A stretch of DNA of 64,000 bases from SIAQ01 sp963767835 (GCA_963767835.1 CAVYFY010000006.1:124001-188000); one strand, 5' to 3'. Shown: positions 28,001-37,753, counted from the first letter of the stretch. The notes: a model not told the origin generated them from the letters alone. Translations and numbers: made by a program.

Positions 28001-28247
28001 TCGCCACGCGGAGATCGACGCCCAGGTGGAGGGCCGAAGTATTTTCGATGGCGAGATCTTGACGGCCTGCCAGGCGGCGTGCCCGGCTCAGGCCATTGTG
28101 TTCGGGAATATGAACGACAACCGGAGCAAGGTCAAGCAATGGAAGGAATCGCCGCTGCACTACGCCCTGCTGGCCGACCTCAATACCCAGCCGCGCACGA
28201 CGTACCTGGCTGCCTTGCGCAACCCGAACCCCGCCCTGGAGGAGTAA
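25057..28247 (+). CDS. actB: Alternative complex III subunit ActB, molybdopterin-like plus Fe-S domains, two frameshifts
   Basis: Large peripheral subunit; restored length is about 1063 residues. Frame segments are 25057-about 26913, about 26913-27717 and 27717-28247; at each break one extra base (or two missing) explains the shift. The N-terminus has a Tat-like signal (ISRRQFLTLMGASLALAGLS) and then a molybdopterin-oxidoreductase-like domain, which in this family lacks the cofactor. The C-terminal domain has ferredoxin-type clusters: CTGCKACVVACQAENN, CMHCENAPCEYVCPVEA, CSNNCPYK and CSYCVQRIRH. It overlaps actA by 4 nt and ends 1 nt before actC. Confidence 0.94.
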
Positions 28248-28248
28248 C

Positions 28249-29661
28249 ATGGCGACGCAAGAACCCACGGCGCCGAACAACCTCCCCGCGCCGCCGAGCG
28301 CTGCCGGAGAACCGGTCTACGTTACGCCCGGCCAAAGCTTCCGCTCGGTCACCGACAAGATCAGTGCGATCGTGCTGAGTCGGCCGACGGGCCGGCTGTG
28401 GCGGCTGGGCATGGCTTTGGCCTTTGCCGCGCTTTTCGTGTTCCTCGGCGTCGCCACCTATCTGGTCAGCAAGGGCGTGGGCATCTGGGGCATCAACATT
28501 CCGGTCGCCTGGGGGTTCGCCATCACAAGTTTCGTCTGGTGGATCGGCATCGGCCATGCCGGCACGCTGATCTCGGCCATTCTTCTTTTGTTGCACCAGC
28601 GCTGGCGAACCTCGATCAATCGGCTTGCCGAGGCCATGACGATCTTCGCCGTCATGTGCGCGGGACTGTTCCCGCTTCTGCACCTGGGCCGGCCGTGGTT
28701 CTTCTACTGGCTGCTGCCATACCCGAACACGATGAAGCTGTGGCCGCAGTTCCGCAGCGCGCTCGTCTGGGACGTGTTCGCGGTCAGTACGTATTTTACC
28801 GTGTCGGTCCTCTTCTGGTACATGGGCATGATTCCCGACCTGGCGACGCTGCGCGACCGCGCCAGGACCGGGTGGGGCCAGATCATATATGGCGTTCTGG
28901 CGATGGGATGGCGCAACTCGGCCCGGCACTGGGCGCGCTTCGAAGCGGCGTACCTGCTGCTGGCCGCCCTGGCGACGCCGCTTGTGGTGTCGGTGCACTC
29001 GGTCGTCAGCTCCGACTTCGCCATGTCGATGATGCCCGGCTGGCACGAGACGGTGTTCCCTCCTTATTTCGTCGCCGGCGCCATCTTTTCCGGCTTCGCG
29101 ATGGTGCTGATCCTTGCCATTCCGTTGCGTATTTTTTACGGACTGCAAGATTTCATCACGCTCAATCACCTTGAGGTCATGGGCAAGATCCTGCTTGCGA
29201 CCGCCTGGCTGACGTCCTACGGCTACTTTAGCGAGCAATTCATGGCGTGGTACGGCGGCGAGGAAGCGGAAGCGTTCCTTTATCTGAACCGTCTGATCGG
29301 CTTCGGCCAATACGCCGGCATCACCTGGTTGATCGTGCTTTGCAACGTGATCGTGCCGCAAGTGCTGTGGCTACGCAGGGCGCGCCGCAACCAGGCGGCG
29401 TTGTTCGTCGTGTCGCTCGTGGTGCTTTTGGGCATGTGGCTGGAACGGTACATGATCATTTGCAGCACGTTGAGCCGCGATTACCTGCCGTCGTCGTGGG
29501 GCATTTTCGAGCCGACGATTTGGGATTACCTGACCTTTTTCGGGTCGGTCGGCGTGTTTTTTGTCTTGTTCCTGCTCTTCATTCGCTTGCTGCCCGTGAT
29601 ATCGATTTCCGAGATGCGGGCCCTGTTGCCCGGAACGCACGCCCACGAGGGAGGCCGATGA
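28249..29661 (+). CDS. actC: Alternative complex III subunit ActC, NrfD-like membrane protein
   Basis: Polytopic membrane subunit that carries a quinol site. The 470 residues form about ten transmembrane helices, beginning LGMALAFAALFVFLGVATYL. Conserved NrfD features include SFVWWIGIGHAGTLISAILL and FPLLHLGRPWFFYWLLPYPN. Its ribosome site GGAGGAG lies within the end of actB. It overlaps actD by 4 nt. A second NrfD-like subunit, ActF, lies downstream, as in other complexes of this type. Confidence 0.95.
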   Translation: MATQEPTAPNNLPAPPSAAGEPVYVTPGQSFRSVTDKISAIVLSRPTGRLWRLGMALAFAALFVFLGVATYLVSKGVGIWGINIPVAWGFAITSFVWWIGIGHAGTLISAILLLLHQRWRTSINRLAEAMTIFAVMCAGLFPLLHLGRPWFFYWLLPYPNTMKLWPQFRSALVWDVFAVSTYFTVSVLFWYMGMIPDLATLRDRARTGWGQIIYGVLAMGWRNSARHWARFEAAYLLLAALATPLVVSVHSVVSSDFAMSMMPGWHETVFPPYFVAGAIFSGFAMVLILAIPLRIFYGLQDFITLNHLEVMGKILLATAWLTSYGYFSEQFMAWYGGEEAEAFLYLNRLIGFGQYAGITWLIVLCNVIVPQVLWLRRARRNQAALFVVSLVVLLGMWLERYMIICSTLSRDYLPSSWGIFEPTIWDYLTFFGSVGVFFVLFLLFIRLLPVISISEMRALLPGTHAHEGGR

Positions 29662-30196
29662 AATCGCCAGGTGTGATTTTTGCCCTCATGGCCGAATTTG
29701 AGAGCGCCGAGCAGATTCTGGTGGCGGTGCGGCGGTGCGCGCGGCCGGTTACGAACAGATTGACGCGTATACGCCCTACGCCGTCGAGGGCCTGGCCGAT
29801 GAGCTGGGCCTGCCGCGCACGCGGGTCCCATTCGTGGTGCTGGTCGCGGGCCTCGTCGGCGCCGGCGTCGGTTTTTTCATGCAGTATTTTTCGATGGCAA
29901 TCGATTACCCGTTCAATGTCGGCGGTCGTCCCGCCAATAGCTGGCCGGTCTTTATCCCCATCACGTTCGAGGTGATGGTGCTGGTCGCGGGGTTCGCGGC
30001 CTTGTTCGGGATGCTGTTCCTCAACGGCCTGCCACGGCCGTACCATCCGGTGTTCAACGTGCCGCGCTTCGAGCGGGCCAGCCAAGATCGGTTTTTTCTG
30101 TGCATCGAAGCGAGCGATTCACACTTCGACGCCATTCTGACTAGACAGTTTCTGGCGGAGCTGCATCCGGCAGAAGTGATGGAGGTGCCCCATTAG
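29658..30196 (+). CDS. actD: Alternative complex III subunit ActD, frameshifted
   Basis: Small membrane subunit of about 179 residues. The start at 29658 (MKSPGVIFALMAEFESAEQI) overlaps the actC stop. One base is missing near 29733; the continuing frame reads VRAAGYEQIDAYTPYAVEGL, a typical ActD start (DUF3341). Two transmembrane helices follow (RVPFVVLVAGLVGAGVGFFM and FEVMVLVAGFAALFGMLFLN). The C-terminus (FFLCIEASDSHFDA) faces the cytoplasm by analogy. The order actC-actD-actE agrees with known operons. Confidence 0.92.
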
Positions 30197-30221
30197 CACG
30201 CGCTGTATCTTTTGCCTGTTG

Positions 30222-30890
30222 ATGTGCGGCCTGTTGCCAGCGTGCCAGCAAGAGATGGCGGAGCAACCCAGCTCACGGCCGAACGATCCCAGCGCCTTCT
30301 TCGCGGACGGCCGGGCGGACAGGCCGTTGGTGCGCTGGACCATCGCGCGCGGCCACTTGCGCACCGATGAGCACCTCTTTACCGGCAAACGCGGTCTGGA
30401 ATCCGTTGCCGTGAGCAATGCGGCGATGCTGGCTGGGGCCGGCGCCAATGTTCTGAACATTCTGACTTTGGCAGGCTACTCGTCGTCGCAAGGGATTGAC
30501 TACGTCGATTCGTTTCCGTTCCCCATCACGAAAGACGTCCTCGAACATGGGCGCAACCGCTACATGATTTATTGCGTCGTCTGCCATGATGCGCTCGGCA
30601 CGGGCCGTGGCACCATCGTCGAGCGCGGCTACACGCCGCCCCCTTCGTACCACATCGATCGGCTCCGCGCGGTCTCCGTCGGCCATTTCTTCGACGTGAT
30701 CACGAACGGCTACGGTTCGATGCCCAAATACAAGCAGCAGATTCCGCCGCGCGACCGCTGGGCCGTCGCGGCCTACATTCGTGCTCTGCAACTAAGCCAG
30801 CACTTTCCCGCTCAGGATTTGTCAGCCGATATGAAGGAAGCATTGCGGAAGGCGGAGGCACAAATAACCGCCGGGAGGGACCGGCCGTGA
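30222..30890 (+). CDS. actE: Alternative complex III subunit ActE, monohaem cytochrome c
   Basis: Membrane-associated cytochrome c with one haem site (CVVCH near residue 113) and a distal KYKQQIPPRDRWAVAAYIRA with the likely Met ligand in YGSMPKY. The ATG at 30222 leaves a signal too short before the lipobox LPAC. Reading upstream in frame gives STRCIFCLLMCGLLPACQQ after an ATT codon at 30192 that has GGAGG six bases upstream, a better lipoprotein signal; the true start may therefore be 30192, or an ATG miscalled there. It overlaps actF by 4 nt. Confidence 0.9.
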   Translation: MCGLLPACQQEMAEQPSSRPNDPSAFFADGRADRPLVRWTIARGHLRTDEHLFTGKRGLESVAVSNAAMLAGAGANVLNILTLAGYSSSQGIDYVDSFPFPITKDVLEHGRNRYMIYCVVCHDALGTGRGTIVERGYTPPPSYHIDRLRAVSVGHFFDVITNGYGSMPKYKQQIPPRDRWAVAAYIRALQLSQHFPAQDLSADMKEALRKAEAQITAGRDRP

Positions 30891-32089
30891 GCCAATACAT
30901 TGCGGATTCCCGCGCTATCCAATTACAGCGTGCCCAGCGCCGGAGCTTGCTCGTCGGCATCATCGCCCTTGCCGTCTGCGTCATCGGTGCGCCATTCAGC
31001 CCGGACCAGTTCTTCCGGGCTTATCTGGCAGCGTATCAATTCTACCTGGGCATTGCGCTGGGCTGCCTCGTGATCGTGATGATCCACCACCTGACCGGCG
31101 GGGCATGGGGCTTCGTGATCCAACCCATTCTTGAAGCCGGAATGCGGACCCTGCCGTACCTGGCGCTGCTTTTCATCCCGATTGCTGGCGGCGCGAACCA
31201 TCTTTATTCATGGGCCCAGCCCGACGAGGTCGCGATTGACAATAATCTGCAGCACAAACAAGTGTATTTGAACGTGCCGTTTTTCTGCGGCCGGGCGGCG
31301 CTCTTCTTCGCCCTGTGGATCGGCATCGCCCTCTTGTTGGATTACTGGTCGCGCCGCCAGAACGAGACGGGGGATCCGCGCTACGCACAGCGGCAGAGCA
31401 ATTTGAGCGGGCCGGGCCTGATCGTATTCGGCATCAGCATCACCTTTGCCGCGGTCGATTGGCTGATGTCGTTGCAGCCGAAATTCCATTCGACGATCTT
31501 CGGGCCGCTCGTCGTCACGGGTCAGATCTTGTCCGCGCATGCAGTCGCGCTGATCGTCCTGGCCTGGCTGGCGCCGCGCGCGGCGATCGCGGACGTTCTC
31601 TCGCCCAAGGTGTTGAGCGACCTGGGCAATCTACTCTTCACGTTCCTGGTGATCTGGGCGTACATGGTGTGGTTCCAATTCATGCTCATCTGGATTGCCA
31701 ATCTTCCTTATGAAGTGATCTGGTATCTGCCCCGCTCGAGCGGCGGCTGGCAGTGGGTAGCCTGGGCTTTGCTGGTGTTCCATTTCATCATTCCGTTTTT
31801 CCTGTTGCTGCTGCGCGATCTGAAGCAACACCTGCCCACCCTGGCCAAAGTGGCTGGTTTGCTCGCGGCGGCGCAACTGGTCTACGTCTATTACCTCGTG
31901 ATGCCCTCATTTCCGGACACCTCGCTGAGCGAGCACTGGATGGATTTTCTGACGCCATTCGGCCTGGGTGGCCTCTGGTTGTGGTGTTTTTTGCGCGAAT
32001 TGCAGCGACGTCCCTTGCTGCCGCGCCGCTCCGAACAGGCGGCGGAGGCAACGAGCGTGCCCGAATTGGGCCGACCGCAGGAGGCCTGA
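30887..32089 (+). CDS. actF: Alternative complex III subunit ActF, NrfD-like membrane protein
   Basis: Second polytopic subunit, 400 residues and about ten transmembrane helices. It starts with GTG at 30887, overlapping the actE stop by 4 nt. Typical features include MIHHLTGGAWGFVIQPILEA near residue 65 and ITFAAVDWLMSLQPKFHSTI in the middle. It is related to ActC but shorter and lacks the long N-terminal tail. The next gene begins 1 nt after its stop. Confidence 0.94.
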   Translation: MSQYIADSRAIQLQRAQRRSLLVGIIALAVCVIGAPFSPDQFFRAYLAAYQFYLGIALGCLVIVMIHHLTGGAWGFVIQPILEAGMRTLPYLALLFIPIAGGANHLYSWAQPDEVAIDNNLQHKQVYLNVPFFCGRAALFFALWIGIALLLDYWSRRQNETGDPRYAQRQSNLSGPGLIVFGISITFAAVDWLMSLQPKFHSTIFGPLVVTGQILSAHAVALIVLAWLAPRAAIADVLSPKVLSDLGNLLFTFLVIWAYMVWFQFMLIWIANLPYEVIWYLPRSSGGWQWVAWALLVFHFIIPFFLLLLRDLKQHLPTLAKVAGLLAAAQLVYVYYLVMPSFPDTSLSEHWMDFLTPFGLGGLWLWCFLRELQRRPLLPRRSEQAAEATSVPELGRPQEA

Positions 32090-32090
32090 C

Positions 32091-32603
32091 ATGGCTGAAG
32101 AAATCCGCCATCCCGATGGCCGTATCGAGCATCCGAGCGTGCGTCATGAGCCTAGTGACGCGAGTTTTGGCTGGATTGTTGCGATTCTGGTTGGCGCCTT
32201 GGTTCTCGGTGCGCTCGTCCATGCCGCCGTTTTCGGATTTTTCAGCGCCTATCGAGATCACCTGGCGGAGGCCAATCGCTCGCTTTATCCGCTGGCGCCG
32301 GGTCCGTCCGTGGACCTGCCGCGCGAGCCTCGCCTGGAACAGATCGATCGCCTGTCCAGAGCGGAAACGGCCAAGGTCCGCGCGCGCGAAACCGAGAAAA
32401 TGCGCCGTCTCAACAGCTATGGACCAACGACAGCCGACGGATTCATTCATATTCCCATCGACCGCGCCATGCAGTACGTGGTGGAAAAAAGCATGCTGAA
32501 GGCACGGCCGCAACCCGCCGGCGACCAGCAACGGCGCTCCGGCGGCCTGATTGACGCGGGCGAAAGCAACTCGGGCAGATTATTCAAGGGGGACTCGAAA
32601 TGA
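32091..32603 (+). CDS. Small membrane protein of the act-cox operon
   Basis: A 170-residue protein with one transmembrane helix near residues 27-50 (FGWIVAILVGALVLGALVHA) and a long polar tail. The segment LPREPRLEQIDRLSRAETAK and the later RLNSYGPTTADGFIHIPIDR resemble small proteins encoded between actF and sco genes in other planctomycetes, from memory. The pattern ends IPIDRAMQYVVEK. It starts 1 nt after actF and overlaps the SCO gene by 4 nt, so it belongs to this unit. It may be an accessory subunit or assembly factor. Confidence 0.8.
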   Translation: MAEEIRHPDGRIEHPSVRHEPSDASFGWIVAILVGALVLGALVHAAVFGFFSAYRDHLAEANRSLYPLAPGPSVDLPREPRLEQIDRLSRAETAKVRARETEKMRRLNSYGPTTADGFIHIPIDRAMQYVVEKSMLKARPQPAGDQQRRSGGLIDAGESNSGRLFKGDSK

Positions 32604-33457
32604 GGCGTTTACCGACAGGGGTGCTGGCGCTGGCGATGCTTGGGACCGGCCGCGACATTCGGGCCGACGATTTCGCGCTGCCGCCGTCCCTGCGAAAAGT
32701 GGCATTCGATCAGCGGCTCAGCGAGCAAGTTCCACTCGACTTGCAATTCAAGGACGAAACGGGTCGAGACGTGTCCCTCAACGATTATTTCAGCCACGGC
32801 AAACCCATCATTCTTGTCCTGGGGCAATTCCGCTGCCCCATGCTCTGCACGGAAGTTTCGAACGGGCTCGTGCGCGCCATGCTGGACATGGATTTGAACG
32901 TTGGCGCTGACTTCGAGGTAATCTCAGTGAGCTTCGATGATCGCGAAACGCCCGCGATGGCCGCCGCCAAAAAGAAAACCTACCTGGAGCGCTATGGCCG
33001 CCCGCAGGCGGACGCGGGCTGGCATTTCCTGACCGGCGAAAAAGAACCGATCGAGCGATTGACCAAGGCTGTCGGGTTTCGCTTCGAATACGATGCCAAG
33101 CACGATCAGTTCGCACATGCCAGCGGCATCATGGTGCTGACGCCCGACGGCAAGATCTCACGCTATTTCTACGATATTCAGTACGCGCCGCGCGACCTGC
33201 GCCTCGGCCTCGTCGAGGCGTCGGCAAACCGGATTGGCTCGCCGGTGGATCAAGTCTTGCTTTTCTGTTTTCATTACGATCCGACCGAAGGCCGCTACGG
33301 CGTTGCCATCATGAACCTCGTGCGCGTGGGCGGCGTGCTGACCATGGCAGGCGTTGGGATGCTGTTCTTTTATTTGTGGCGCGGAGAGCGCCGGCACGCA
33401 AAACAGGCAACGAACGCGGAACTCTCACCGGCGCTCCATGACGCCCGCGGCTCATAA
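32600..33457 (+). CDS. SCO1/SenC copper chaperone for cytochrome oxidase
   Basis: Thioredoxin-fold protein that delivers copper to the CuA site of subunit II. The CxxxC copper motif is FRCPMLCTEV near residue 77, and the third ligand is probably the His in HDQFAHASGIMVL. A signal peptide starts MRRLPTGVLALAMLGTG. Unusually, a C-terminal transmembrane helix (VRVGGVLTMAGVGMLFFYLW) anchors the protein, a layout seen in other planctomycetes and Bacteroidetes. 285 residues. It lies directly before coxB, its target. Confidence 0.93.
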   Translation: MRRLPTGVLALAMLGTGRDIRADDFALPPSLRKVAFDQRLSEQVPLDLQFKDETGRDVSLNDYFSHGKPIILVLGQFRCPMLCTEVSNGLVRAMLDMDLNVGADFEVISVSFDDRETPAMAAAKKKTYLERYGRPQADAGWHFLTGEKEPIERLTKAVGFRFEYDAKHDQFAHASGIMVLTPDGKISRYFYDIQYAPRDLRLGLVEASANRIGSPVDQVLLFCFHYDPTEGRYGVAIMNLVRVGGVLTMAGVGMLFFYLWRGERRHAKQATNAELSPALHDARGS

Positions 33458-33469
33458 AGAGGTAAAGCC

Positions 33470-34474
33470 ATGTTCGCACAGATGGTCTGGTTTCCGCAGC
33501 AAGCTTCCACCACGGCACAATCCGTGGACGAGTTGCTTTGCTTTCTCCTCATCGTATGTGGTTCCGTCGGCATTCTCGTGGCGGCGTCAATCATTTATTT
33601 CTCCATCCGCTATCGCCGCCGGGCAGGAGCAGCCATTCCGGCGGAAATGGGCGGCAACCTGCGCCTGGAATTGTTTTGGAGCGCAACGCCGCTGGCCGTC
33701 TTTTTCGTCATCTTCGTCTGGGGAGCAACGGTTTATTTTTCCGCCTATCGTGCGCCGGACCACGCCACGGTCGTTTACGTCGTGGGCAAGCAGTGGATGT
33801 GGAAAGTCCAGCATCCCGAAGGGCAGCGCGAAATCAACGAAGTCCACGTGCCGGTCGGTCGGCCGTGCAAGCTGATGCTCACGTCCGAGGATGTGATCCA
33901 TAGCTTTTTCGTGCCGGCCTTCCGCATACACATGGACGTGCTTCCCGGCCGCTACACGAGCGTCTGGTTTCAGCCGACCGAGGTGGGGACCTATCATCTA
34001 TTCTGCTCGCAGTACTGCGGCACCAGCCATGCCGGCATGATCGGGCGTATCGTGGTCATGGAACCAAACGAGTACCAGAAATGGCTGGACCTGAGCGCCG
34101 AAGGCTCGCTGGCACTTCAAGGGCGCAAGACGTTTCTCCGCTACCGCTGCATCAGTTGCCACAGCGCCGACGCCGATGCGCGCGCGCCGGTTCTGGAGGA
34201 ACTATACGGCAAGACCGTTCATCTCAAGAATGGCCGCACGGTCATTGCCGACGAGGACTATCTGCGCGAGTCGATCGTCGCCCCCGGCGCCAAGGTCGTG
34301 GCGGGCTGGGAAAACATCATGCCGACATTCCAGGGGCAGGTGAATGCGGATGAGATCAATGAACTGGTCGCCTTCATCAAGTCGTTGAAGAAGGGCCAGA
34401 CGCCGCGGCGCTTTGAAGAGTTTGTGCCGCCGACCACGACGCCGGCCATCAGGCCGCTGGAGGAAAGGAAATGA
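33470..34474 (+). CDS. coxB: Cytochrome c oxidase subunit II fused to cytochrome c (caa3 type)
   Basis: Receives electrons and passes them to the haem-copper centre. The 334 residues contain two N-terminal transmembrane helices, a cupredoxin domain with the CuA ligands in DVIHSFFVPAF and CSQYCGTSHAGM, and a C-terminal cytochrome c domain with CISCH near residue 225 and a distal Met in ENIMPTFQGQ. The fusion defines a caa3-type oxidase that does not need soluble cytochrome c. Overlaps coxA by 4 nt; AGGTAAAG precedes the start. Confidence 0.95.
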   Translation: MFAQMVWFPQQASTTAQSVDELLCFLLIVCGSVGILVAASIIYFSIRYRRRAGAAIPAEMGGNLRLELFWSATPLAVFFVIFVWGATVYFSAYRAPDHATVVYVVGKQWMWKVQHPEGQREINEVHVPVGRPCKLMLTSEDVIHSFFVPAFRIHMDVLPGRYTSVWFQPTEVGTYHLFCSQYCGTSHAGMIGRIVVMEPNEYQKWLDLSAEGSLALQGRKTFLRYRCISCHSADADARAPVLEELYGKTVHLKNGRTVIADEDYLRESIVAPGAKVVAGWENIMPTFQGQVNADEINELVAFIKSLKKGQTPRRFEEFVPPTTTPAIRPLEERK

Positions 34475-36113
34475 TCACCATAACCCAGGAACTCGCACCG
34501 GCGCTGGCGGAGGAAGCGTGCCCAACCTACCTCAATGCCGGACATGGCGTGGCGTCGTGGCTGTTGACCAAGGACCATAAGCGCATCGCGATCCTTTACC
34601 TGATTACGGTGACGCTGATGTTTTTTTTGGGCGGCGTGGCGATCTCAATCGTCCGCCTCAATTTGATGACGCCGGAAGGCGGGCTTGTCTCTGCCGACAC
34701 CTACAATCGGTTGTTTACCATGCACGGCGTGATCATGGTGTTCTTTTTCTTGGTGCCGGTGGTGCCGACGGTGTTGGGGAATTTTTGTTTGCCGCTGATG
34801 ATAGGCGCCAAGGACTTGGCCTTTCCGCGCATCAACCTGGCGAGTTGGTATCTGTTCACGATCGGCGCCGGCTGGACCTTATTTGCGATGCTAGGCAACG
34901 GCCTGGATACCGGCTGGACATTCTATACGCCCTACACGTCCCAGTCGTCGCACTACAATGTCGTGCCGGCGCTGGTCGGCATCGTGATCGCCGGGTTCTC
35001 ATCGATTTTCACGGGACTCAATTTCATTGTCACCGTTCATCGGCTGCGCGCGCCGGACTCTATTGGTGGCGGCTGCCGATCTTCGTATGGACTATCTATG
35101 CCACCAGCTTCATTTTCCTGTTGGCCGTGCCCGTGCTCGCTATGGCCCTGATTCTCGTCATCCTCGAGCGCTTGCTGCGCATCGGCATCTTCGACCCTGC
35201 ACTGGGGGGCGACCCGCTGTTGTTCCAGCACCTTTTCTGGTTCTATTCGCATCCGGCCGTGTACATCATGATCCTTCCCGGCATGGGCATCGTCAGCGAG
35301 GTGATTCCCTGTTTTGCCCGTAAGAATCTGTTCGGCTATACCTTGATCGCCCTGTCGAGCTTCGGCATTGCCGCGCTGGGCTTTTTGGTGTGGGCCCATC
35401 ACATGTTCGTCGCCGGCATTTCGATGTACGCAGCGATGGTTTTTTCCGTCTTGAGCTATCTCGTCGCGGTACCGTCGGCGATCAAGGTGTTCAACTGGAC
35501 GGCGACGCTTTACAAGGGCTCAATCTCGTTAGAGGCGCCGATGCTTTATGCCCTGGGTTTCGTCTGCCTCTTTACTGCCGGGGGATTGACCGGCCTGTTT
35601 CTGGCGGCGCTGGGAATGGACATGCACGTGCATGACACCTACTTCGTTATCGCTCACTTTCATTTCATCATGGTCGGCGGCATGGTCATGGGCTACATGG
35701 CGGGCTTGCATTACTGGTGGCCGAAGATCACCGGCCGGCTGTATTCGGAATGGTGGTCGCGCCTTTCCGCCATCATCATTTTTGTTGGTTTCTTTCTGAC
35801 GTTCCTGCCGCAATTCATCGTCGGCTACGCCGGCATGCCGCGCCGCTATCATCGCTATCCGCCGGAGTTTCAAGTGTGGAACGTGATGTCGTCGGCTGGG
35901 GCATCCATCCTGGCGGTCGGCTACCTTCTGCCGCTCTTGTACCTGACCTATTCGTTGCTGTACGGCCCCCGCGCCGGTCCGAATCCGTGGGGCGCCACCG
36001 GCCTGGAATGGCAGACCACCTCGCCGCCGCCCAAGGATAATTTTGCCGAGACGCCTGAAGTCGTCCGTGGCCCCTACGAATACCACGTGGAGAAAGCACA
36101 AAATGAGCGCTGA
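34471..36113 (+). CDS. coxA: Cytochrome c oxidase subunit I, frameshifted
   Basis: Catalytic haem-copper subunit that reduces oxygen and pumps protons. The first frame covers 34471 to about 35057; one base is missing there, and restoring it gives TVHRLRAP-x-LYWWRLPIFVWTIYATSF into the second frame, which ends at 36113. Haem and copper ligands are present: the low-spin His in LFTMHGVIMVF, FWFYSHPAVYIMILPG, WAHHMFVAGIS, and DTYFVIAHFHFIMVGG. About 547 residues. The 3' end overlaps coxC by 11 nt. Confidence 0.95.
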
Positions 36114-36816
36114 TAACTCCATCTTGACCGCAGACGAGCGGGCTGAGCTTGCGCTGACGGCGATGGCAAGCGACCCTCTCGAGGAGCAATACGCGAACCT
36201 GGAGCAGCAGCACGAAACCGCGGCCCTGGGTATGTGGGTTTTCCTCGCCACGGAAGTCCTGTTCTTCGGCGCCTTGTTTCTTGGACTCAACGTCTACCAC
36301 TTTCAATACCCCGAGGCATTCGAGAAGGCGAGCGAAAAACTGAACTGGTTCATCGGCGGCGTGAACACGGTCGTGCTGCTGGTCAGCAGCCTGTTCATGG
36401 TGCTGGCAGTGCATCATGCCAAATCGGGGAACCCGAAGCTCATCTGTCGATATCTATTCTTGACCGCGTTGCTGGGGGTGACTTTCCTGTGCCTGAAGGG
36501 AGTGGAATACTATTTCGATTACTGGGACAAGCTGATTCCCGGTTGGAGGTTCGACGACAGCGAATGGGCCGCCGATGAGGTGCCGCACGTCAAAATGTTC
36601 TTGTTGTTTTACTGGATCATGACGGGCCTTCATGCGCTGCACGTCATCATCGGCATCGCCGTGGTAACGGTGATGCTGGTGCTGGCCTGGAGGGGTGCCT
36701 TCTCACCGGTCCGTTATGCGGCAGTGGACGTCACAGCGCTCTACTGGCACTTTGTGGACCTGGTCTGGATCTTTCTCTTGCCGATGCTCTACCTGCAGGG
36801 GACTCATTATCTTTGA
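36103..36816 (+). CDS. coxC: Cytochrome c oxidase subunit III
   Basis: Core membrane subunit of the oxidase, 237 residues and seven helices. Motifs include LGMWVFLATEVLFFGALFLG near residue 44 and the paired GLHALHVIIGI and YWHFVDLVWIFLLPMLYL in the C-terminal half. The start at 36103 overlaps coxA by 11 nt. An insertion around residues 140-165 (DYWDKLIPGWRFDDSEWAAD) is longer than in the E. coli type and typical of the caa3 group. Confidence 0.94.
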   Translation: MSADNSILTADERAELALTAMASDPLEEQYANLEQQHETAALGMWVFLATEVLFFGALFLGLNVYHFQYPEAFEKASEKLNWFIGGVNTVVLLVSSLFMVLAVHHAKSGNPKLICRYLFLTALLGVTFLCLKGVEYYFDYWDKLIPGWRFDDSEWAADEVPHVKMFLLFYWIMTGLHALHVIIGIAVVTVMLVLAWRGAFSPVRYAAVDVTALYWHFVDLVWIFLLPMLYLQGTHYL

Positions 36817-36827
36817 AGGGTATCGCC

Positions 36828-37133
36828 ATGGCCGAACGACAGATTGCACCGCGAACGTACGTCATCGTTTGTCTTTTGCTGGTGCTTTTGACAGGCCTGA
36901 CCGTGGGCGTATCATTCACCCCCCTTTCGGGGATCTGGCATCGCGTGATTGGGCTCGTCATTGCCGTCTGCAAGGGCAGCTTGGTCATGCTGTTTTTCAT
37001 GCACGTCCTCGTCAGCCCGCGGCTGACGTGGATTGTCATCGCCGTGGCTTTCTTTTGGCTCGGAGTGCTGTTCGTTCTGACTTTCAACGACTATGCGACG
37101 CGCGGCATGGTTCCCTTCATGCCGGGACACTGA
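36828..37133 (+). CDS. coxD: Cytochrome c oxidase subunit IV (COX4_pro type)
   Basis: A 101-residue protein of three transmembrane helices (YVIVCLLLVLLTGLTVGVSF, IGLVIAVCKGSLVMLFFMH, IVIAVAFFWLGVLFVLTF). The phrase CKGSLVMLFFMHV is diagnostic of the prokaryotic subunit IV family. The ATG at 36828 has GAAGGG upstream; a TTG at 36813 is possible but less likely. It closes the oxidase genes. Confidence 0.92.
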   Translation: MAERQIAPRTYVIVCLLLVLLTGLTVGVSFTPLSGIWHRVIGLVIAVCKGSLVMLFFMHVLVSPRLTWIVIAVAFFWLGVLFVLTFNDYATRGMVPFMPGH

Positions 37134-37179
37134 ACGATGCCGAGCCGAGGATCGCCATGCCGAAATGGGGTGTTTCATC

Positions 37180-37524
37180 ATGGCAGGCCCATCGCACATC
37201 CATACGCCGCCGATCGCTCTGGGAATGACCTCCCTGGTGCTCGGCGTCATCGCGTTATTGCTGTTTTTCCTTCCGGTTCTGGGAATCCCAGTGAGCTTGT
37301 GCGGGATTCTGATCGGGGTCATTGGGCTGATCGCATGTTTCGCAGTCCGAAGCACCCACCTGCGCTGGACCTTGGCCGGTCTGGCGATTTCCGTTCTTGC
37401 CCTGGCGATTAACCTTGCAATCGCTTACGCGCCGCTCGGTTACCTGCACGACCAAACCGTGCCGCGGCCCTGGCAGCCTGTTCAAGATCGGCCGTCTCCG
37501 CCACCACCGGCGCGTCAACGTTAG
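37180..37524 (+). CDS. Small membrane protein, DUF4190-like
   Basis: A 114-residue protein with two or three hydrophobic helices (IALGMTSLVLGVIALLLFF, SLCGILIGVIGLIACFA, WTLAGLAISVLALAINLAIA) and a proline-rich tail. The pattern resembles the DUF4190 group of small membrane proteins. The start at 37180 follows GGGGTG; 37165 is an alternative. It lies 46 nt after coxD and could be read through from that operon. A similar protein occurs at 49822-50103. Confidence 0.72.
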   Translation: MAGPSHIHTPPIALGMTSLVLGVIALLLFFLPVLGIPVSLCGILIGVIGLIACFAVRSTHLRWTLAGLAISVLALAINLAIAYAPLGYLHDQTVPRPWQPVQDRPSPPPPARQR

Positions 37525-37680
37525 GCGAGGCCTCTACTTCAAATTGAATCCAGGGCATTCGGGAACCAACACAAATCCGTCACAAGAAATCCGAAAAAAC
37601 CGGCGTGACAATCTTGACGGGGAAAATCCGCAAGTGTATATCATAACGATACTTGCAACGACTGTTGCAAGCCAGAAAAG

Positions 37681-37753
<73 letters not shown>

